NCBI GenBank assembly: GCA_022605955.1 | Contig: JAKCOZ010000059.1 | Location: forward strand, 2,356,001-2,420,000 | Length of the DNA: 64,000 bases | Reading direction: 5' to 3' | Source of the DNA: Rallus limicola | Taxonomy: Eukaryota > Chordata > Aves > Gruiformes > Rallidae | Shown: positions 29,812 to 43,771 of the stretch, piece after piece | Layout of the letters: each line of letters starts with the position of its first letter | How positions within the stretch are numbered: position 1 is the first letter of the stretch | Program-made: the position numbers and the translations under genes | Notes under the pieces: model-generated | Database searches by the model: none | Told to the model about the DNA's origin: nothing | Seen by the model: only the letters and a program-made list of their open reading frames with translations

Positions 29812-32800
29812 CTAAAATGAGACAAAAGTTGTATTTGAAAAATATACCAAGAAAGTTGGGATATCTTGTCCTACAGTGAATTTCCTTATTATAAGAGCTC
29901 TTAATTTCTAAAGTAAACAGCATGTACATAGTTACAATCATAGAAGATCAGTATTACATTACATTTTGGTTATCTGATTAAGCTAGGAATCATGGTGAAA
30001 CCTGAATAACATTAACATAAATGACCAAGCAGAGTATACTCCTCCCTAAGTCACTCACTCCCATCCAGTTTTGCTCATTCTTCAGTTGAGGAATTTTAAT
30101 TTAACCACTGGACTGTTTGCTTTGACACTGATGACTTATTTGTATTATCACAGAAAAATGAGATTCTTTTTGTCAGTGTTATATCATAAGCTTGTATCAA
30201 ATCTTAAAAGCAAACCTTGAATGAACCAAAGTCCAAAGATCAACTAAGTTTCCTAGCTTGAGACAACTATGACAATGACACAGAAAGGACAAGCTGGAAG
30301 CAGTTGAAGTATAAACATCAAGCCATCACGTTCAACCTTTCCCTTGCAGTACCATTCTGCTGTTCATTTACTAAATTGAGTCTTTGGTTGTTAACAGGTA
30401 GATTTCTTGGTTTGGTGTTTTTTTTTTTTTTCTTTCCCTGGGAACAGCCTTGTTTCAGAACATAAATGATTCATTTCTGTTAATACACTAAGTACTTAAA
30501 AGCCTGCACAATCTGAGAAACAAGAGGACCCAGAATGAGCACAGCTCCTGTCTAAATGCAGAACAGTGCGGGGCTGTATGGCAACAGTCACATCAGACAG
30601 GAGCACAGCCCACATTTGCCAGAATTACCAGAAGCCTATCACATGCCTCATTTTCCTAGCTTCTGGAAAATAATTTTTTCTTCCCTTTGCCACAGACAAA
30701 ATGCTTGGATTAAAATGCTAGGATCACAGAAGCTACACCTTCCTCTTTGAGCCGTTTGAGAAATTATTTCCATAATTTCTTCTGGTTTTGTAATTCCAGA
30801 GTCTGCCTCACTGGTTGCCCTGCTTTTACCCTCCACATGGAATAAGCGATTGCATAAAGAGCTTCGTAGCTTATTTAAAACTCTCCTGAGACACTTTCAC
30901 CTCTGTAAGTAAGATTGTTAATTGAAAAAATAAGATTAACATTGCAGATTTAAAAGTAAGCGTAATAGGACCAGTTAAGGATTAATGATTACTTAGAGCA
31001 TTCCTCCTTAGGAATATTACAAGGATTTTACTCGCGTTAGATGTTATGCACATGACCTCTGCTCACAAAAGCGAAGGTACTCAGAAATTGTCAATGCATA
31101 GAATTCTTTCACTCAAGTGTAAAAATGCTTTTCTAGTCTTGGGTGGGGAATAAAATCAAATCTGATTAAGAGTTTACCAGTGGAGTCCTAAAAGTGATAT
31201 ATGCACAGTGCGTCTGTGATTTTATCTTTCTGCAAAATCGTTCATTAAATAAACGTCTTTCATTATGCGGTTATTTTGCTTGAAGGAGAAAAAAACAACA
31301 GGGTCTTTTGTGACATTGCTAATCTCAATGAAATATGCAAATATTGCAGAAATAAAGTATTACAGGCAGTACTACTAATACTACTCCATGCAGCCTTCAG
31401 AGACTTATTATTAGCTATTGTGTACAATAGCTATTATGCTCACTGAAGGTAGCGGAATATTAAGAAAGAGATTTAGATTAGATATCAGGAAAAAATTCAC
31501 TATGAGGGTGGTGTTGGCATTCAACAGCTTAACCTTACCACAGGATTGAATGGAAAAGCAGTGTAAGAATTGCTTCTGAAATGCACTGAACGCTCAATTT
31601 GAAAATTAGGTGCTCTTAAGGTATTTTATAATGGATATGCACAAATAATAGATTCCCTAAATAACTCATTGCTTTGGAATTTTGAAAGTTGATACAAAAA
31701 ACTAGATGTCAATGGCAGTAAACACCCTTGCACCTGCTCTGACCTACCCTTGGTAGCATTCTGGTGACATTCACTAACTTCATAGTTAGTTGAATTGAAA
31801 CTAAAAGTTATGATTAGCATACTTCCACTCAAATTGAATTAGATGAGCAGTTAATTTTACTTAGTATGTTTTATCAATTCAATATAGGAATTACATCCCA
31901 TATGTAACCCTCATGGCTGTAAACAGCTATGTTTACATCCTAAAACTCAGAACTCTTCTGATGATCTGTTCTGTAGCTCACATCACTGTGAAGCCAAAAT
32001 GCTTTCAAGCATGTACCTGCCTGTAGCACTTAACTGCTGTTTTCTGTGATGCTCTTGAGAAAGCTCACTACACTTGATGTGTAGCCTTCAAGCTTGCATG
32101 CTTTGTTAATTTCAAACATCACCTTTGGGTGCTTCATAACTACCTTTCTATATCAAGGTAAGAGAGATGCGTGTAATTATAATCTCAAATGTACTGCTGA
32201 TTCAGTTTTTCACTATTTCTGAAGATTATGAATCTTAATCTACTGCTTTCTCCTCTGCTAGTCTTGACAGTGTGTAAAATGAAAGCAATGAGTCTTAGCA
32301 GTGAGGCAGTACAGCAGCATTTGCTGTTTTCAGTGATAGATGCTACCTTTCCCTATCAGCGATCTATCATTAGTCATAATTAAGAGCATAATAAGAGAAG
32401 GTCTGCAATTCCTGTGATCCTGTGTTTTCACCAAGAGAAAATTAAAAAATAATTAAATCTGTTATTCTCACCCAGTGTAGAATAATATTTTCATTTGAAG
32501 ATGGCAAAACCAGGACAAATTAACCACAATACCTTTGTTCCAAAGGATCTTTTGGCCACATATGCTAAATCTAAAACTTAGGTGTTTCCTAACTTGGTTT
32601 AATGTGAAAGATAAACAAGAGGACTGCTCCTTTAAACACATCATGCTTTTCAATAGTCTCTGCCAAACTAATCTCTTAAGAAGTTGAAAACCTTAAATCA
32701 GAGAGAGTAATACAGAATAAAACCAAATTAAGTTAAAAGAAAGAAGAGAGCTTTACACGTGTACCTAGACTGGGATGAGATAGCAGATGAAATAGTAGAA

Positions 32801-34467
32801 GCTGCTAATGACATGTTCTTGGACCCATGGAAAGGCTTAGGCTGTGAAAGAGAGCTGGGGGCTCCAATCACTCTGCAGAAGACACATGAAAGCATTGTAC
32901 AAAATAATTCAACAAGGACAAAAATAGTGCCATCAAAATCAAGCTTTGTCAGAGTTCAGATACAAGAGGTCTGCTGCATAGTTACCAGGAACAGGTTTTC
33001 TGTAGCATATATCTGCAGACTTACAGAATAGCACAACCAAGCACATTCCTACAGAACACAAGACAAAATGCACACATTATGTAAGAATCTTAAGAGTCTA
33101 TCAGTAACTCAAACGGACAGAATTTCAGGACAGAACTTTTGTCAATGATACATGTTTTTAGCAGCAAGCTCTGAAGATGTTTGAGTCTTAATTCAAGCTA
33201 AACTTTTGAATACGCAAGCTGAACCAGAAAAAATATTCTCCTACTTAAAACATAAATCATTGGCATGATTAGTTTAAGAGAGGCATTGACTTCTGAAGCA
33301 TATATTAGATAATCTATTTTCTTCATGTTACAGTTTCAACTGATAAAGATTATTTCATGTGAAAGCTCCTTACAGCACAGTTCTGAATTACAGAATACCA
33401 CCTTATTCAAGCCTCCTTTGCTGGCAGGATGATTGGTCTTCATGCACTGGAATAAAAACACTGAGGACTTGGTAGGTCACAGTTAGGTAAAAACTGAATA
33501 AAATCAGAAACTAGGTAGATGGTATACATAAATAATTGAAGTCAACTAGCAAAATCTGAAAAAGAAATAGAACCAAGAGAACATTTCCAGCTCTATTTGT
33601 ACACACCTAGAATAGGACAGACTACATCTTAGGGCCCAGTTATTCAAAGTAGTTTACATTAGTGGAAAAGTATTTTTCCTTGTATTTTTTAAGGCACACT
33701 AAAATAGACATGTTTTAGGAGTATTTGTGTAGGAAAAAAAAAGTCAGAAATTAGTAATATGCATCAAAGAAACTCACCCTTACTATCCCCCAAATTACTA
33801 TCATGTAAGTGCCAACAGTAAAACCCCACATTTCTTCACAGACCAACAACTTTTAATACATAACTGTAACTCCTACTGTACTACAAGTATTAGGAATGCA
33901 TAGCTCCTTGGAAATCACTTTATAGCTAAATCTCACTAGAGAAAAGAGTAGTTAAATCTAACAGAAATTAATTTACTTCATACCTTACAGAGCAAGTCAA
34001 TCATCAAATGCATGGTTTTAGTGACATTGTCCACTGTGTTCTGCTGACATCTGTTATACTATGGTAAGCTCAATTACATGTGTTAATGGCATTTGCTAAT
34101 TTTCCATTTCTTGTCATACTGAAGAAAAACTTAAAAGAACCTTCATGCTACCACAGTAACTATTATGAGGAGTGTTTTGGTTTTATTACAACTGGAGAAG
34201 AAACATTTCTAGTTTAAGCCCAGCCTCCCTCTCTGAAAACATTAACTGTACTGCAGACCTAAAGCTACTTCTTGTTAATTTTTTGTGCAGTTTTATTTGC
34301 AAATTCTTTGCAACAATGAACAACTCACTTCAAGGAAACACACCAAAAATATATAAAAGCATATAAAACGGACTACAGCTTTACATACTACATTCTTCAA
34401 GTTAAGAATGTGTATGCAGCATTTCCAGAGCCACACGGGGGTACAGGACAAAGCAATGAAGCATTAC
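29812..34467 (-). other. LDB3: LDB3 intron after the EHAPV exon
   Basis: The 4.7-kb intron contains a CR1 LINE fragment at 31461-31545. A short open minus frame ending at a gtacat donor-like site near 32015 lacks a pyrimidine-rich acceptor and was not called. Confidence 0.85.
31461..31545 (+). mobile_element. CR1 LINE fragment (eroded, 5'-truncated)
   Basis: The stretch atttagattagatatcagga followed by aaaaattcactatgagggtggtg closely follows the well-known 3' region of sauropsid CR1 elements (gatttagattggatat, ggaagaaattctt, tgagggtggtgaggca). Only about 85 bp remain recognisable. No intact reading frame is present. Confidence 0.75.
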
Positions 34468-34620
34468 CTTTGGAAGGAGGATGAGAAAGACTCTTGCACT
34501 ACTGAGGAGGTTGCTGGTGGTGTCATCAGACTGGCTGTATTTTGAGCAGCAGTAGCAGGCTGATGTGGTGCAGGAGCAGAGGCAGAGCTGGTAGACACCG
34601 GAGCATGCTCAACAGAGGTA
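34468..34620 (-). CDS. LDB3: LDB3 Ser/Ala/Pro-rich linker exon (TSVEHAPVSTSS...)
   Basis: The 153-nt exon is phase 2-2. The AG left by the previous exon plus T gives Ser, followed by TSVEHAPVSTSSASAPAPHQ and later SLMTPPATSSVVQESFSSSF. Human LDB3 has the corresponding STPIEHAPVCTSQ start followed by a longer Ala/Pro/Ser run. The acceptor (ctctaattag) is only moderately pyrimidine-rich and the donor is gtaatg. The segment is predicted to be disordered and belongs to the long LIM-containing isoforms. Confidence 0.93.
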
Positions 34621-37600
34621 CTAATTAGAGTTAAATTAAATAAAACAAGAAGCATCTTAACAAGGTGCATATTTAAACATAGAGCATAAAATCTACTATG
34701 TTTGAACCTGAAGCTGCAAACATAGTAGCAGGGTGTGTTACTGAGGAAGAAGCACAATTATGCAAAGGCCTTTTCAGATGTGCAGCTTTGGTCCTGACTG
34801 AAATTTATCCCAGGTATTACGCAGCACTTAAGTCCTGCTCCCTCTGACACCAGTGGTGGGGAACATGGCATGCAGTACTTCAGTGGTTGCAAAAAGCCTG
34901 TCACAAACTCCTCGAGTTTGGCTAAGATTTACCCAGTATTTACTCCTGGAGCTGAAGTTTATATTAGAAATAAGCTTTTTAAATAGGTGAAGAAAAGCAA
35001 ATTAAAGACTTATCACAGTCTTGTATCAGCAGGTTTCCTACAAATCCTGATAGTCTAGAACTCCAGTCAACACAGTTTTGTGTTGGGTTTAATCAGTTTT
35101 GTGTAATACAGCTAGTGGAAAGTTGTTTAAAAGGAGTCTATTCATCTAACACCTAAATTCACCTTATGTTACACTAGCCAACCCATCAAACAAGCAGACT
35201 TTTTTTACAAGCAAAGCAATATGCAAAATACAAGTTTTAAAACCACTTGAATGATGAACATGTCTTGTTATGCTTGTGGCCTTCTTGGGCTTAGTGGCAC
35301 AGATGAACATTAGTACTTCTCTGCTCCATGTTAATTCATTTAATCTTTCTTTGATTGCAAAATAGATTACCTGAAATTAATAATAACAACCACCTAGTCT
35401 CTAATCCCATGGCCATTTCAATAACCTACTGAACTATCTATCAGCATCTTTCATCACCTGCTGTCAGAGGACCCAGTGATTATTAACATATTTCAGCTTG
35501 CAGCCACACTCCAATTTGTAAGCATTACTCATGTCTGACAGACAGACAAATGGGGCACAGTTATCTGTTAGACAGCTTTGCAAAATAGTTTAGTCAAAGC
35601 CATCAACGGCTAAGAAGAGAACCAGTCCTTTGGGAGGTTCGGTTTGTTGTCTTCCACTAGCTCTTACATCAAATTAAAAGAAAAAATATTAAATAATTAA
35701 GTGGACTTACAAGGTTCAAGTTCTTTGCTGACTGTTTTAATGAACTTAATATCAATTAAAAATGATTATATATAGATTCATTATTCACTTGTCAATAAAC
35801 CTAACAAAAATCAACAGGTCATTTAAAATTAAAAAGTGAGGAAAAAAAACCCACAAGGGGAACAAAAAGAAAAGCCAAAAGCTTAGTTTTGTGTTTAGGC
35901 AGATTTTATTGTGGATTTTATTAATTATTAATTATTATCCACAGAAAAAACTATCCACTGAAAAGTAATTTCAATTTGACAGATGATAATATTACTTAGG
36001 GCACAAGCCTCAGTGATAGCATAAGCATCTATATGCCCCCCTGGTGTAAGGGACATCTTTCTTGAGGCTGCATTATTGCACTGTAGATTCATTTCCTTTA
36101 GTAGTTATCCTAATATTTTTTCCCCCAAATCAGGGCACTACTGTACATGACATAGTTGTTTTGCCCATGAGCAGCAGAAGAAAATAATGGATGTGTTTTT
36201 ACTTCATTTAACCTAATTCATAAGCACATTGCCACATGTCTGGTTTCTTACAAATGACTCCTGTCAGCGATGGAAGTTGGCGAATTTTCTTCTGCAATGT
36301 GAAAAGAGTGCCCAAAATCTTCTTTCCTGAGCACAGAAAGTATCAAAAGGCAGCCTCAAGTCCAACAACTGATTTTCAGCCAAACCGCAGCCCTCACACA
36401 TTCTTTCTCAGCTTTTATTTTCCTATGTGAATTTACCAGTGTGCAAATCCTGTCTCTCTATTTCTAATCTTTTCTTTTTTTCTAATATTTTCTTTTGCTT
36501 CTCCCAGAAACACTGATTGAGCAAATTATACTCCTCATGACCCTAAACAAGTGCTCGGTGCTTCAGAATTCATGATACCCCTTACTCTTCAAGGGACAGC
36601 CCCATTTCCTCTGTCATCTTCTTCTTGCACACTTTAGTTGTCTAAATGATGGCATTTTTTTTATGCTGAATATTTTACTATTTGATTAGCTGAAATGAAA
36701 ACGTGTTTGTTACTCCCACCTATTTCAAAGTTAGGTGCAATCCATGACAAAAGCAGAAAATCAGTATTTTTCTCCTTTATGATTTCCATCTGCTACTATG
36801 CATACAGCAAGCAAGCTTCTGAAAATACCCTACTGTCAATCCTCATTTTCAAAACATGACATCAAAAGTTTTCCAACAGTTTTGTGAAAGTTTGTTCATC
36901 TTAATATGCATTTTAAATTCAGATCAGTTCTTCCACCTTCATGCATTTGATTTATGGTGTAAATTCTCTCACCTAGCTAATCTAGTTCAGATTACACAGA
37001 CTATGCAATGCAGTTTTAATGCAGGAGTTTTTTCCCCCCCTGTGCAGCAGTAGGTATCAGAAAAGTCACACTAAAAGGTGTCAAGTCAAAATATAGGACT
37101 TAGACATCTTTGATGTAGCAGGCAAGGACTGAAACTACACTGCATTTAACAGCGTAAGGTAAAGCTTGTCCTAAAAACAAATACCAACTAAGATTTAGCC
37201 TATTTTGTCTTTCTATTATCACTGAAGTGAAAGGGAATTTGCTGTAGATTTCAAAAGAATCAAGACTTTATAACTTGAATAGAAGAAAACAGTGAAGTTA
37301 CTTAATTGTTGTAATAATCTCCAAAATGTTAACCAAAACACACGCTCAGTGATGGATGGAAGGAAGGAAAAGATAAGAATATGAATAAAAGAATATGGGT
37401 GGACATGGACCTGTGTGGAGACACATTTGAACTAGACAAACACATAAATAAAATTAATGCAAATATACTGGAATACCTTATAAAATCTAAAAGAAATACA
37501 ACTAAATTTTATATTGCATACTTTTGTAAAAGATTTTTTTAATGTAATAAAAAAAGCTAGAGGCTTGTACCTTCCTTCAGGGTAGAACATGTTAGTTAAT

Positions 37601-38775
37601 GGAAGAAGGAATTGGAGTAAATGTAAATGCAGCAGATAACTTTAAAGATCTTGTTACATACATCATGTGCAGTTGATCACCAATTTTTTACTCAGTTTTA
37701 AAGAACTCAGACTAACATGTCTGTTTTTAGTTTAACCACTATACATTTTAAATACTTTTATTTAGATATTCAAATAAACCAACATTTTTCCCCCTCAAGA
37801 CTGCCTCTCATCTAGATTTTTAATCTGAATTATTTTTTTTAGTTCTTCAGATGCAGAAAAATTTTAAGAACTGATAAATGTAAAATAGATCATCTATTAT
37901 AACAACTTCATTCTTACATCTGTAACATGTTTGTGTTTTTTAAATATAGTAATTTTGTACAATTTTAATCTTTACAGTATTTTGTATTTTAAAGAAAACC
38001 AAAGGAAATTAGTGTCCTCAAACATCTCCATATTTGCAGTAACAGATAAACATAAAATGCACAATGTAAGTTAGGTGTATGAAAACACACACACGTCTTC
38101 TCAGCTGATTTTCACTCATGAAAAGGGCTACAGATCAGTAGAGATTAAGAGGATAATAATGGTTAACAAACATAATGAGTAAACACAGCAACAAACCCAC
38201 CCTAACATTTAAAAAAATAAATGCACATTACGTTTCTTTCTCTGGGTAAAGTCCTAAATTCTGAGACTTTATGTCCAAATAACTATTGAGTGGATTATTA
38301 AAGCAGCACTAAGTCTCCTTTAGGTAGCGCATGAGGATATTTTTGTTTTAAATCCTCTAACAGATATGAAAATATAGGGAACAAGCATTAAAAAAAGAGG
38401 CAAAAATTATCTCTTGTAGCACTTGTAGAAAAAAAAAAAGTGCTGGAGATAGTGTTTTAGAGAAAGACATAACATGGAAGAACATGGTATTTGAATGTGG
38501 AAATGCTTCTAGAAATACAGTAAGCGGTATCAGCTGCTGTTCCTCTGCAGAAGGTGATTAACGACTGTTGTCTCTGTATGGTAGGTGAGATCCTTAAAAG
38601 TGCCACTTGAAACAGAAAAATCATGTGAACTAGAAGTTGCTGCAGTCTGTAGAATTTGGACAGCTGCCTTTTAGGCAATGGGCATTCCCATCTGAAGGAG
38701 TTAGAGGCTGTTATTACCAAACCATTCCAAAAGCTCCAAACCAGGTCAGTTATGCAGTTACACATCGCAGTGTAC
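34621..38775 (-). other. LDB3: LDB3 intron between the 204-nt cassette and the EHAPV exon
   Basis: The 4.2-kb AT-rich intron contains no recognised exon or mobile element. A branch-point-like ctaac with a pyrimidine stretch occurs near 37575-37620, but the sequence after it does not look coding. Confidence 0.85.
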
Positions 38776-38979
38776 CTTTGATTACTGGATGAAGCAAGAG
38801 GGACTTTCTGGCCAGGACTGATGGAACTGGCCTCCCTCTGACTTGGACCCACTCCAAACCTCACAGGCCCCTTGGAGGCCACTGGCTTAGCATTGTCAGT
38901 GTTGGCATCCATGCTGCCTGATTTAGGATGCCAAATGCTCGAGGTCACATACTGTGGTGCATGAGCAGCAGCTGTAGGC
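38776..38979 (-). CDS. LDB3: LDB3 204-nt cassette exon (PTAAAHAPQYVTSSIWHPKS...)
   Basis: The exon follows ttgctacccag and ends AATCAAAG|gtacac. It encodes 67 full codons beginning PTAAAHAPQYVTSSIWHPKS, then GSMDANTDNAKPVASKGPVR, and ending with a serine/glutamine-rich stretch (PLASSSNQ). It is fully open in the LDB3 phase (2-2) with even, coding-like codon use, and fits between the DPDEEALRRS microexon and the EHAPV exon. It contains no known domain and looks like disordered linker. I do not recall it from the usual human isoforms, so it may be a cassette used in particular muscles or lost or rare in mammals. Confidence 0.8.
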
Positions 38980-40737
38980 CTGGGTAGCAAAGATCACAAG
39001 GGGATTTGTAAATAAGGTATTTATGATGATCATGTCACCAATCTCCTGGGTGGTAGCAGGTTTTTGAGTGAGTAACAGAATTCCAGCCACAGAAGCAGTT
39101 GGTACTTCAACAGAAGAAGCTTGACTGTTTAGTTTTCAGAGAAACATGTGCTCACTGTCCACCATACCAAATAAAGCAGCATTTTAGAATGCTAATACCT
39201 GGCCATTTAAGACAGCACTTATTTGTATGGAGTAAAGCCTTCAGGAGAAAAAAAGCAACAAAACCCAACAGAAGTACTGAATGTTTGAATTGAAATGTCA
39301 AGTTAAATCTAGGTTTAATAATGAAGACTTTGCTTTTTTGTCTTATCTTTTTTCTGGATGAAGATTTGTATCTGTAAATATCATGCCCTATTTTTGTATG
39401 GCCAAATTCCTTATACCATCGGAGATCATCATGATATTGCAGATGAAGTCATGGCAAATCTTGATAGCTTATTAGTTTATTACCATTTCAGACCAGGAAG
39501 GACTTTTAGAATTAAAAAAAGGTATCTTGTGTTAAATCTAGGAACCATATTGGTAAGAATATCAAAATGAGGCACATAGCAGAGCCATGATGATAATGGA
39601 GGTGGAGTAAAGCTATGGTACGACAAACCATGCGAGATTAAGGCAATGTAGTATCATACTAACACCAGTCATACATCAGATTTGTTCCTGGTAAAATAAA
39701 ATGAAATAATAATGATAAAAAAACCAAAGAACAAAACAAAGAGATATTTCAATGCAGCAGCTGCACAGTCCTGTAGACAATTTCACACAAATGAAACTGC
39801 TGGTGAAATGCTAATATGCATTACTTGTTTTTTCAATTCTATTTAATTCATATATACAGTTGCTATACAGGAATCAAGGGGTTTATTGCATTCTCTTGAC
39901 AAAATTAATTTAAAAATAAAAATCAATTTCCCCTACTATCTCAAGTGCTAGTTGCCATTTCTAAGGTCTCAAGCAACGATAATGCTTGCACTTGGATTTT
40001 AACTCTGTGCAACCTTTGTTCCAACATGAGCAGTCTTGTAAAAATAAGTAGTTTCCATTGTTTATGTGAGAATCAAGTCAGAGGAAAGCAGTGAGATAAA
40101 ATTATTTTCATGACAATCTAATAAGAGGCATTTCTTTGCTTCTTAAAAAGTTCACCCAAGAGGTACCTGTGTTTCAGTACTTGTGTGTTTTAGTACATGA
40201 ACTAATACAAAACTATACATTTGTATATGTAACTGCAAAATGTGCTGAGATTCTTTGGAAGAAAACAGCTTTTAAAATGAAAGAACAAACTTGCAGGCAT
40301 ACTATGTTTTAAACCTCCTAACCCATCAAGGGTAAATGCAAGAATTTGATATATAGGTGTTCTTAAAATTCCAAAATTATAAACTTAATTAGATTTTAAA
40401 AGTATGTTGAATGATCTAGACAAAGTTTAAAATGGAAAATATTCTTAGAACTGCATCACAAACCAATAATACTCAATTTCAAGAACATCTGATAGAAGCT
40501 TCTTATTTTGCAGGTTTGTAAGTTCCAAAAAACATGGTCCTTCCCTGCCCCATTCACAGACCTGTATGAAGTCTACATTTGAAAGAAATGCCAGAAAACC
40601 CACTTAGTTGAAACCTCTACATCTGTAACCATCTCAAGCAGTGTACAGATTTAACATTTTTGAGGTAAGAACCATATGGGGAAAGTGGAGGTAAACTCTG
40701 AATAGGAGGAAAGCCAAACACACAGAGCAAACATTAC
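38980..40737 (-). other. LDB3: LDB3 intron between the 36-nt microexon and the 204-nt cassette
   Basis: The interval is 1.8 kb and AT-rich. Nothing else is recognised. Confidence 0.8.
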
Positions 40738-40773
40738 CTGTTTTCTGATGCTGCGGCAACATTCTCCTTGTCT
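40738..40773 (-). CDS. LDB3: Probable LDB3 36-nt cassette microexon (DKENVAAASEN)
   Basis: A pyrimidine-rich acceptor (cccctcctttcacag) and a good donor (acag|gtaatg) bracket 36 nt. In the LDB3 frame these read Arg (AG+A), then DKENVAAASEN, then AG for the next junction. Phase 2-2 and a length divisible by three let it be included or skipped without a frameshift, exactly as its neighbours. I do not recall this peptide from human LDB3, so it rests on splice signals, phase and position. A non-exon of this size matching all three by chance is possible. Confidence 0.6.
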
Positions 40774-43771
40774 CTGTGAAAGGAGGGGATACAGTATGAA
40801 TAAAGTAGTTGCAACTGCCAGTGGTGGCAAAAAAAAACCCAAACCAACCAACACCAGGAAGAAAGATGAAAGAAGATGGGTGGATGAGAAATGTTTGGTT
40901 GCAAAAAGCATCCTAGAGTGGTTGCTCAGAAATACAGTTGAGAGACACCTCTTCAATTCTCCAAGTGAAACCCACCAAATATAGGGGTCTTCTCAGTTGC
41001 AAACAATTTTGTTTCAATATTGCAGTAAAATGAAGGAAAATTAACAGTTATAAATTAGACATCATATGTATGTATATAATTTCAGGCATAGTTTTGACAT
41101 AGTTCTCTCTTCCATGAAAATTTCAAGGATATGCCAATGGAACATAGTCTGATGCCAATTCCAAGTAGTAAAAATAATCAGACTTGGGCAGTCCTCAAGG
41201 ATCCAATACTTTGAAGTGATAAGCAGTTAAATGGTCAACAAAGGCTCATGTAAGATGGATTATATGTCTGGAATCTCTTAAAAATTCTCTGTTCTACCCA
41301 AGTAAGTACTGGCTTTCTCAACCTTAATTTCATTAGAAACAAGTTAAATCATTCTTTCACTGAGGTAAGGCGTAAGTCAGTCTGAATTTCAGTGATAGAG
41401 GATTAGGCTATTATTCTGTAAATGCACATACAAGCTTACAAAAATAACTGATCAGTTTACGTGCAATGACTTCTATAGCTATGTAAGAAGTTAAGATGGA
41501 GGTACTTTCATAGAGTCATTTAGCCTTAGACCGCTATGTGTGAAATCCAATTAAGTAACTGAGATAGTCTCAGTGTTTACCAATTTAGTGGGTCGTTGCA
41601 TCCTTTCCTTTAAGGAATTGTGCTGGAATTTCAACATGTTTAAAATTGAAATGTGCCAAAGGAGAACATTTTTATTAAATGGGATCTCAAATTACAAAAC
41701 ATAAAGCAAATGTCCTAATTTACTCAACAGAATCTTCTTTCTGAAAATTCCTTCAAAAAAGTAAACATGTACTTTTTATGTTAATTTGTTGAGCTCCAAT
41801 CATTGTCATGCATTATATTTAGAAGGCTATTAATATGTTCCACATATATGTACATATAAATCTATATGTACGTTCACATACTCTTTCCATAGTTTAACTC
41901 CATTGAAGTTATAAAAACCAGTCCAGGTTACAACAGCAAAGGTGTGGGCATAGGTGTCATCCACAAATTTTTAAAACTTCTAAATGTAACCCCTAAAATA
42001 TATCAATTGAAGCCAGATTTTTGAACCCAGAAGTAGAAGTGACCCTCAGAACTGTCTGTCTGACTAAGAATAATAATATGGTCAGAAAGTAAGACCCTGT
42101 TTTGAAAGTTAATACCCCAATAAGATCAACTGGTTCACCACTCTAAAGCAATGAGAAACCAAACAATGTATTTGTGGTAACCAAGCTGTGAACTCACTGG
42201 AATATGTGGTATAGGAAAGCCAGGATGAAACAAGGCAGAGGAGGATGGATTAGAACTCTGCATGTGTTGGGGAAAGTGTTAGTATATCAAGAGCCATAAT
42301 CATGCAAGAACATGAACAGCCTGAAAAGAATAAAGCACTGTTTATTTCCCGTGTTACCAAATATTCTATGAGAAATTACAGGGAAGAACAAAAGACAGGC
42401 AGTCGAGGTCAGGCAGCAGAAGCGTTAGGCCTCTGTTGTTACTATTAATCTGATCCAGAGTTTTCTGCTCTGCTAGTGTGGCTGTACTAATGAACACAGA
42501 AAAATGTCACTTGACTTTGAGGTCAGGATTTCATGAAATCTTTTTCCATGAGTGTACAAGTGTAGGATGACATTGAGTGACGATGACAGAGGAGTCGTGA
42601 AGGTTAGAGAGAGGGAAGTATAGTAAACATACTTCCATGGAGTAAAGCAAAGGAAAAGGCAGAGAGCAAAGGCATACAGTATTTCTTCATGGTTTTGCTT
42701 CTGGGAATTTTTCCCAGTCAACAGAAATAATTCCCATTTGGCTAACAGTGAGAATGGCTCAAGATCAGAAGTGTCTCTTTGTGGCAATACTTGCATTTTT
42801 GACTATTGGATTTCCAGCCTTTACAATCACATGTTTTGCTAACTAAATACAGAATTAATTTTACTTTTGAGTTGAATACATCCCTGGAGCAGGGTCAGTT
42901 AAGTTGATGCCTTCACAACATGAAGGAATTTGGCTCAGAATATTATGAGTACTTTACATCTCCATGACTACACAGGCTGCTCAAATAACTGACAGTATTG
43001 GATAGCAGTTTTGAGCTATCTGGGAGAGATTCAAAAGTAGGGTTTTTTTTTGTCTGCAGCCCTTTTAGTCCCCAGATGAGACAGCTTTTGCTGGAAGAGC
43101 CTTAGTCACTGGCTGTTGTGAGAGAACAGTGCAACTCCCACAAATTTTAACAAACATTGGAAATACATCTCAAATTACATTTATGCCATATACTGTCTTA
43201 TCACAGTATATTATATAATAAAAATTATGAAATATTTCTTTTTTGTAAAGATATGCCTCATGATGTGGTCATACAGACAGAGTGAATGAAATTATAGAGT
43301 CTTTCCCTCTCACACACTAGGAGGAATTATAAAAGTTTGAGTAACAAAACACAAAATTCATTTGCAAATCAAGCTTGTGTGAAGAAACTTCAGAGTGTTT
43401 CCAATAAATAAGTCTCTTGAATCCCAACTGCATGCACTGGACATTGGAATACTTCAGCATTCTATTTTATTTTTTGAAAGCAAATATGAAAGATTCCCAA
43501 ACATCTATGCGTAACGTGACCTTATATGTAGAGCCTGTGCACCTTCCATCTACCTTAGAGGGCAACAGATCCAGACTCATCTTGAGTAGCTCCTTTTGGT
43601 TCCATTTAGATGTTGTAGAGACAGAATAATTTGATCTTATGCCCCAAGTAACATCAGGCATCCTGAGAGACCACATGGTCCTTTATCTTCTCTTTCTTTC
43701 AGTACAGAAGCAATAATTATTTGGGTTTTTTCCTCCCCCCATTCTTACAGAACAAGACTATTTTTCTGATT

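Noticed and set aside
32015..32080. Short open minus frame ending at a gtacat donor-like site
   Set aside because: It is open in the LDB3 phase, but upstream sequence lacks a pyrimidine tract before any AG.
37520..37620. Branch-point-like ctaac plus pyrimidines suggesting an alternative terminal exon
   Set aside because: The sequence after the AG encodes a low-complexity lysine/phenylalanine/tyrosine string ending in TAG, unlike LDB3.
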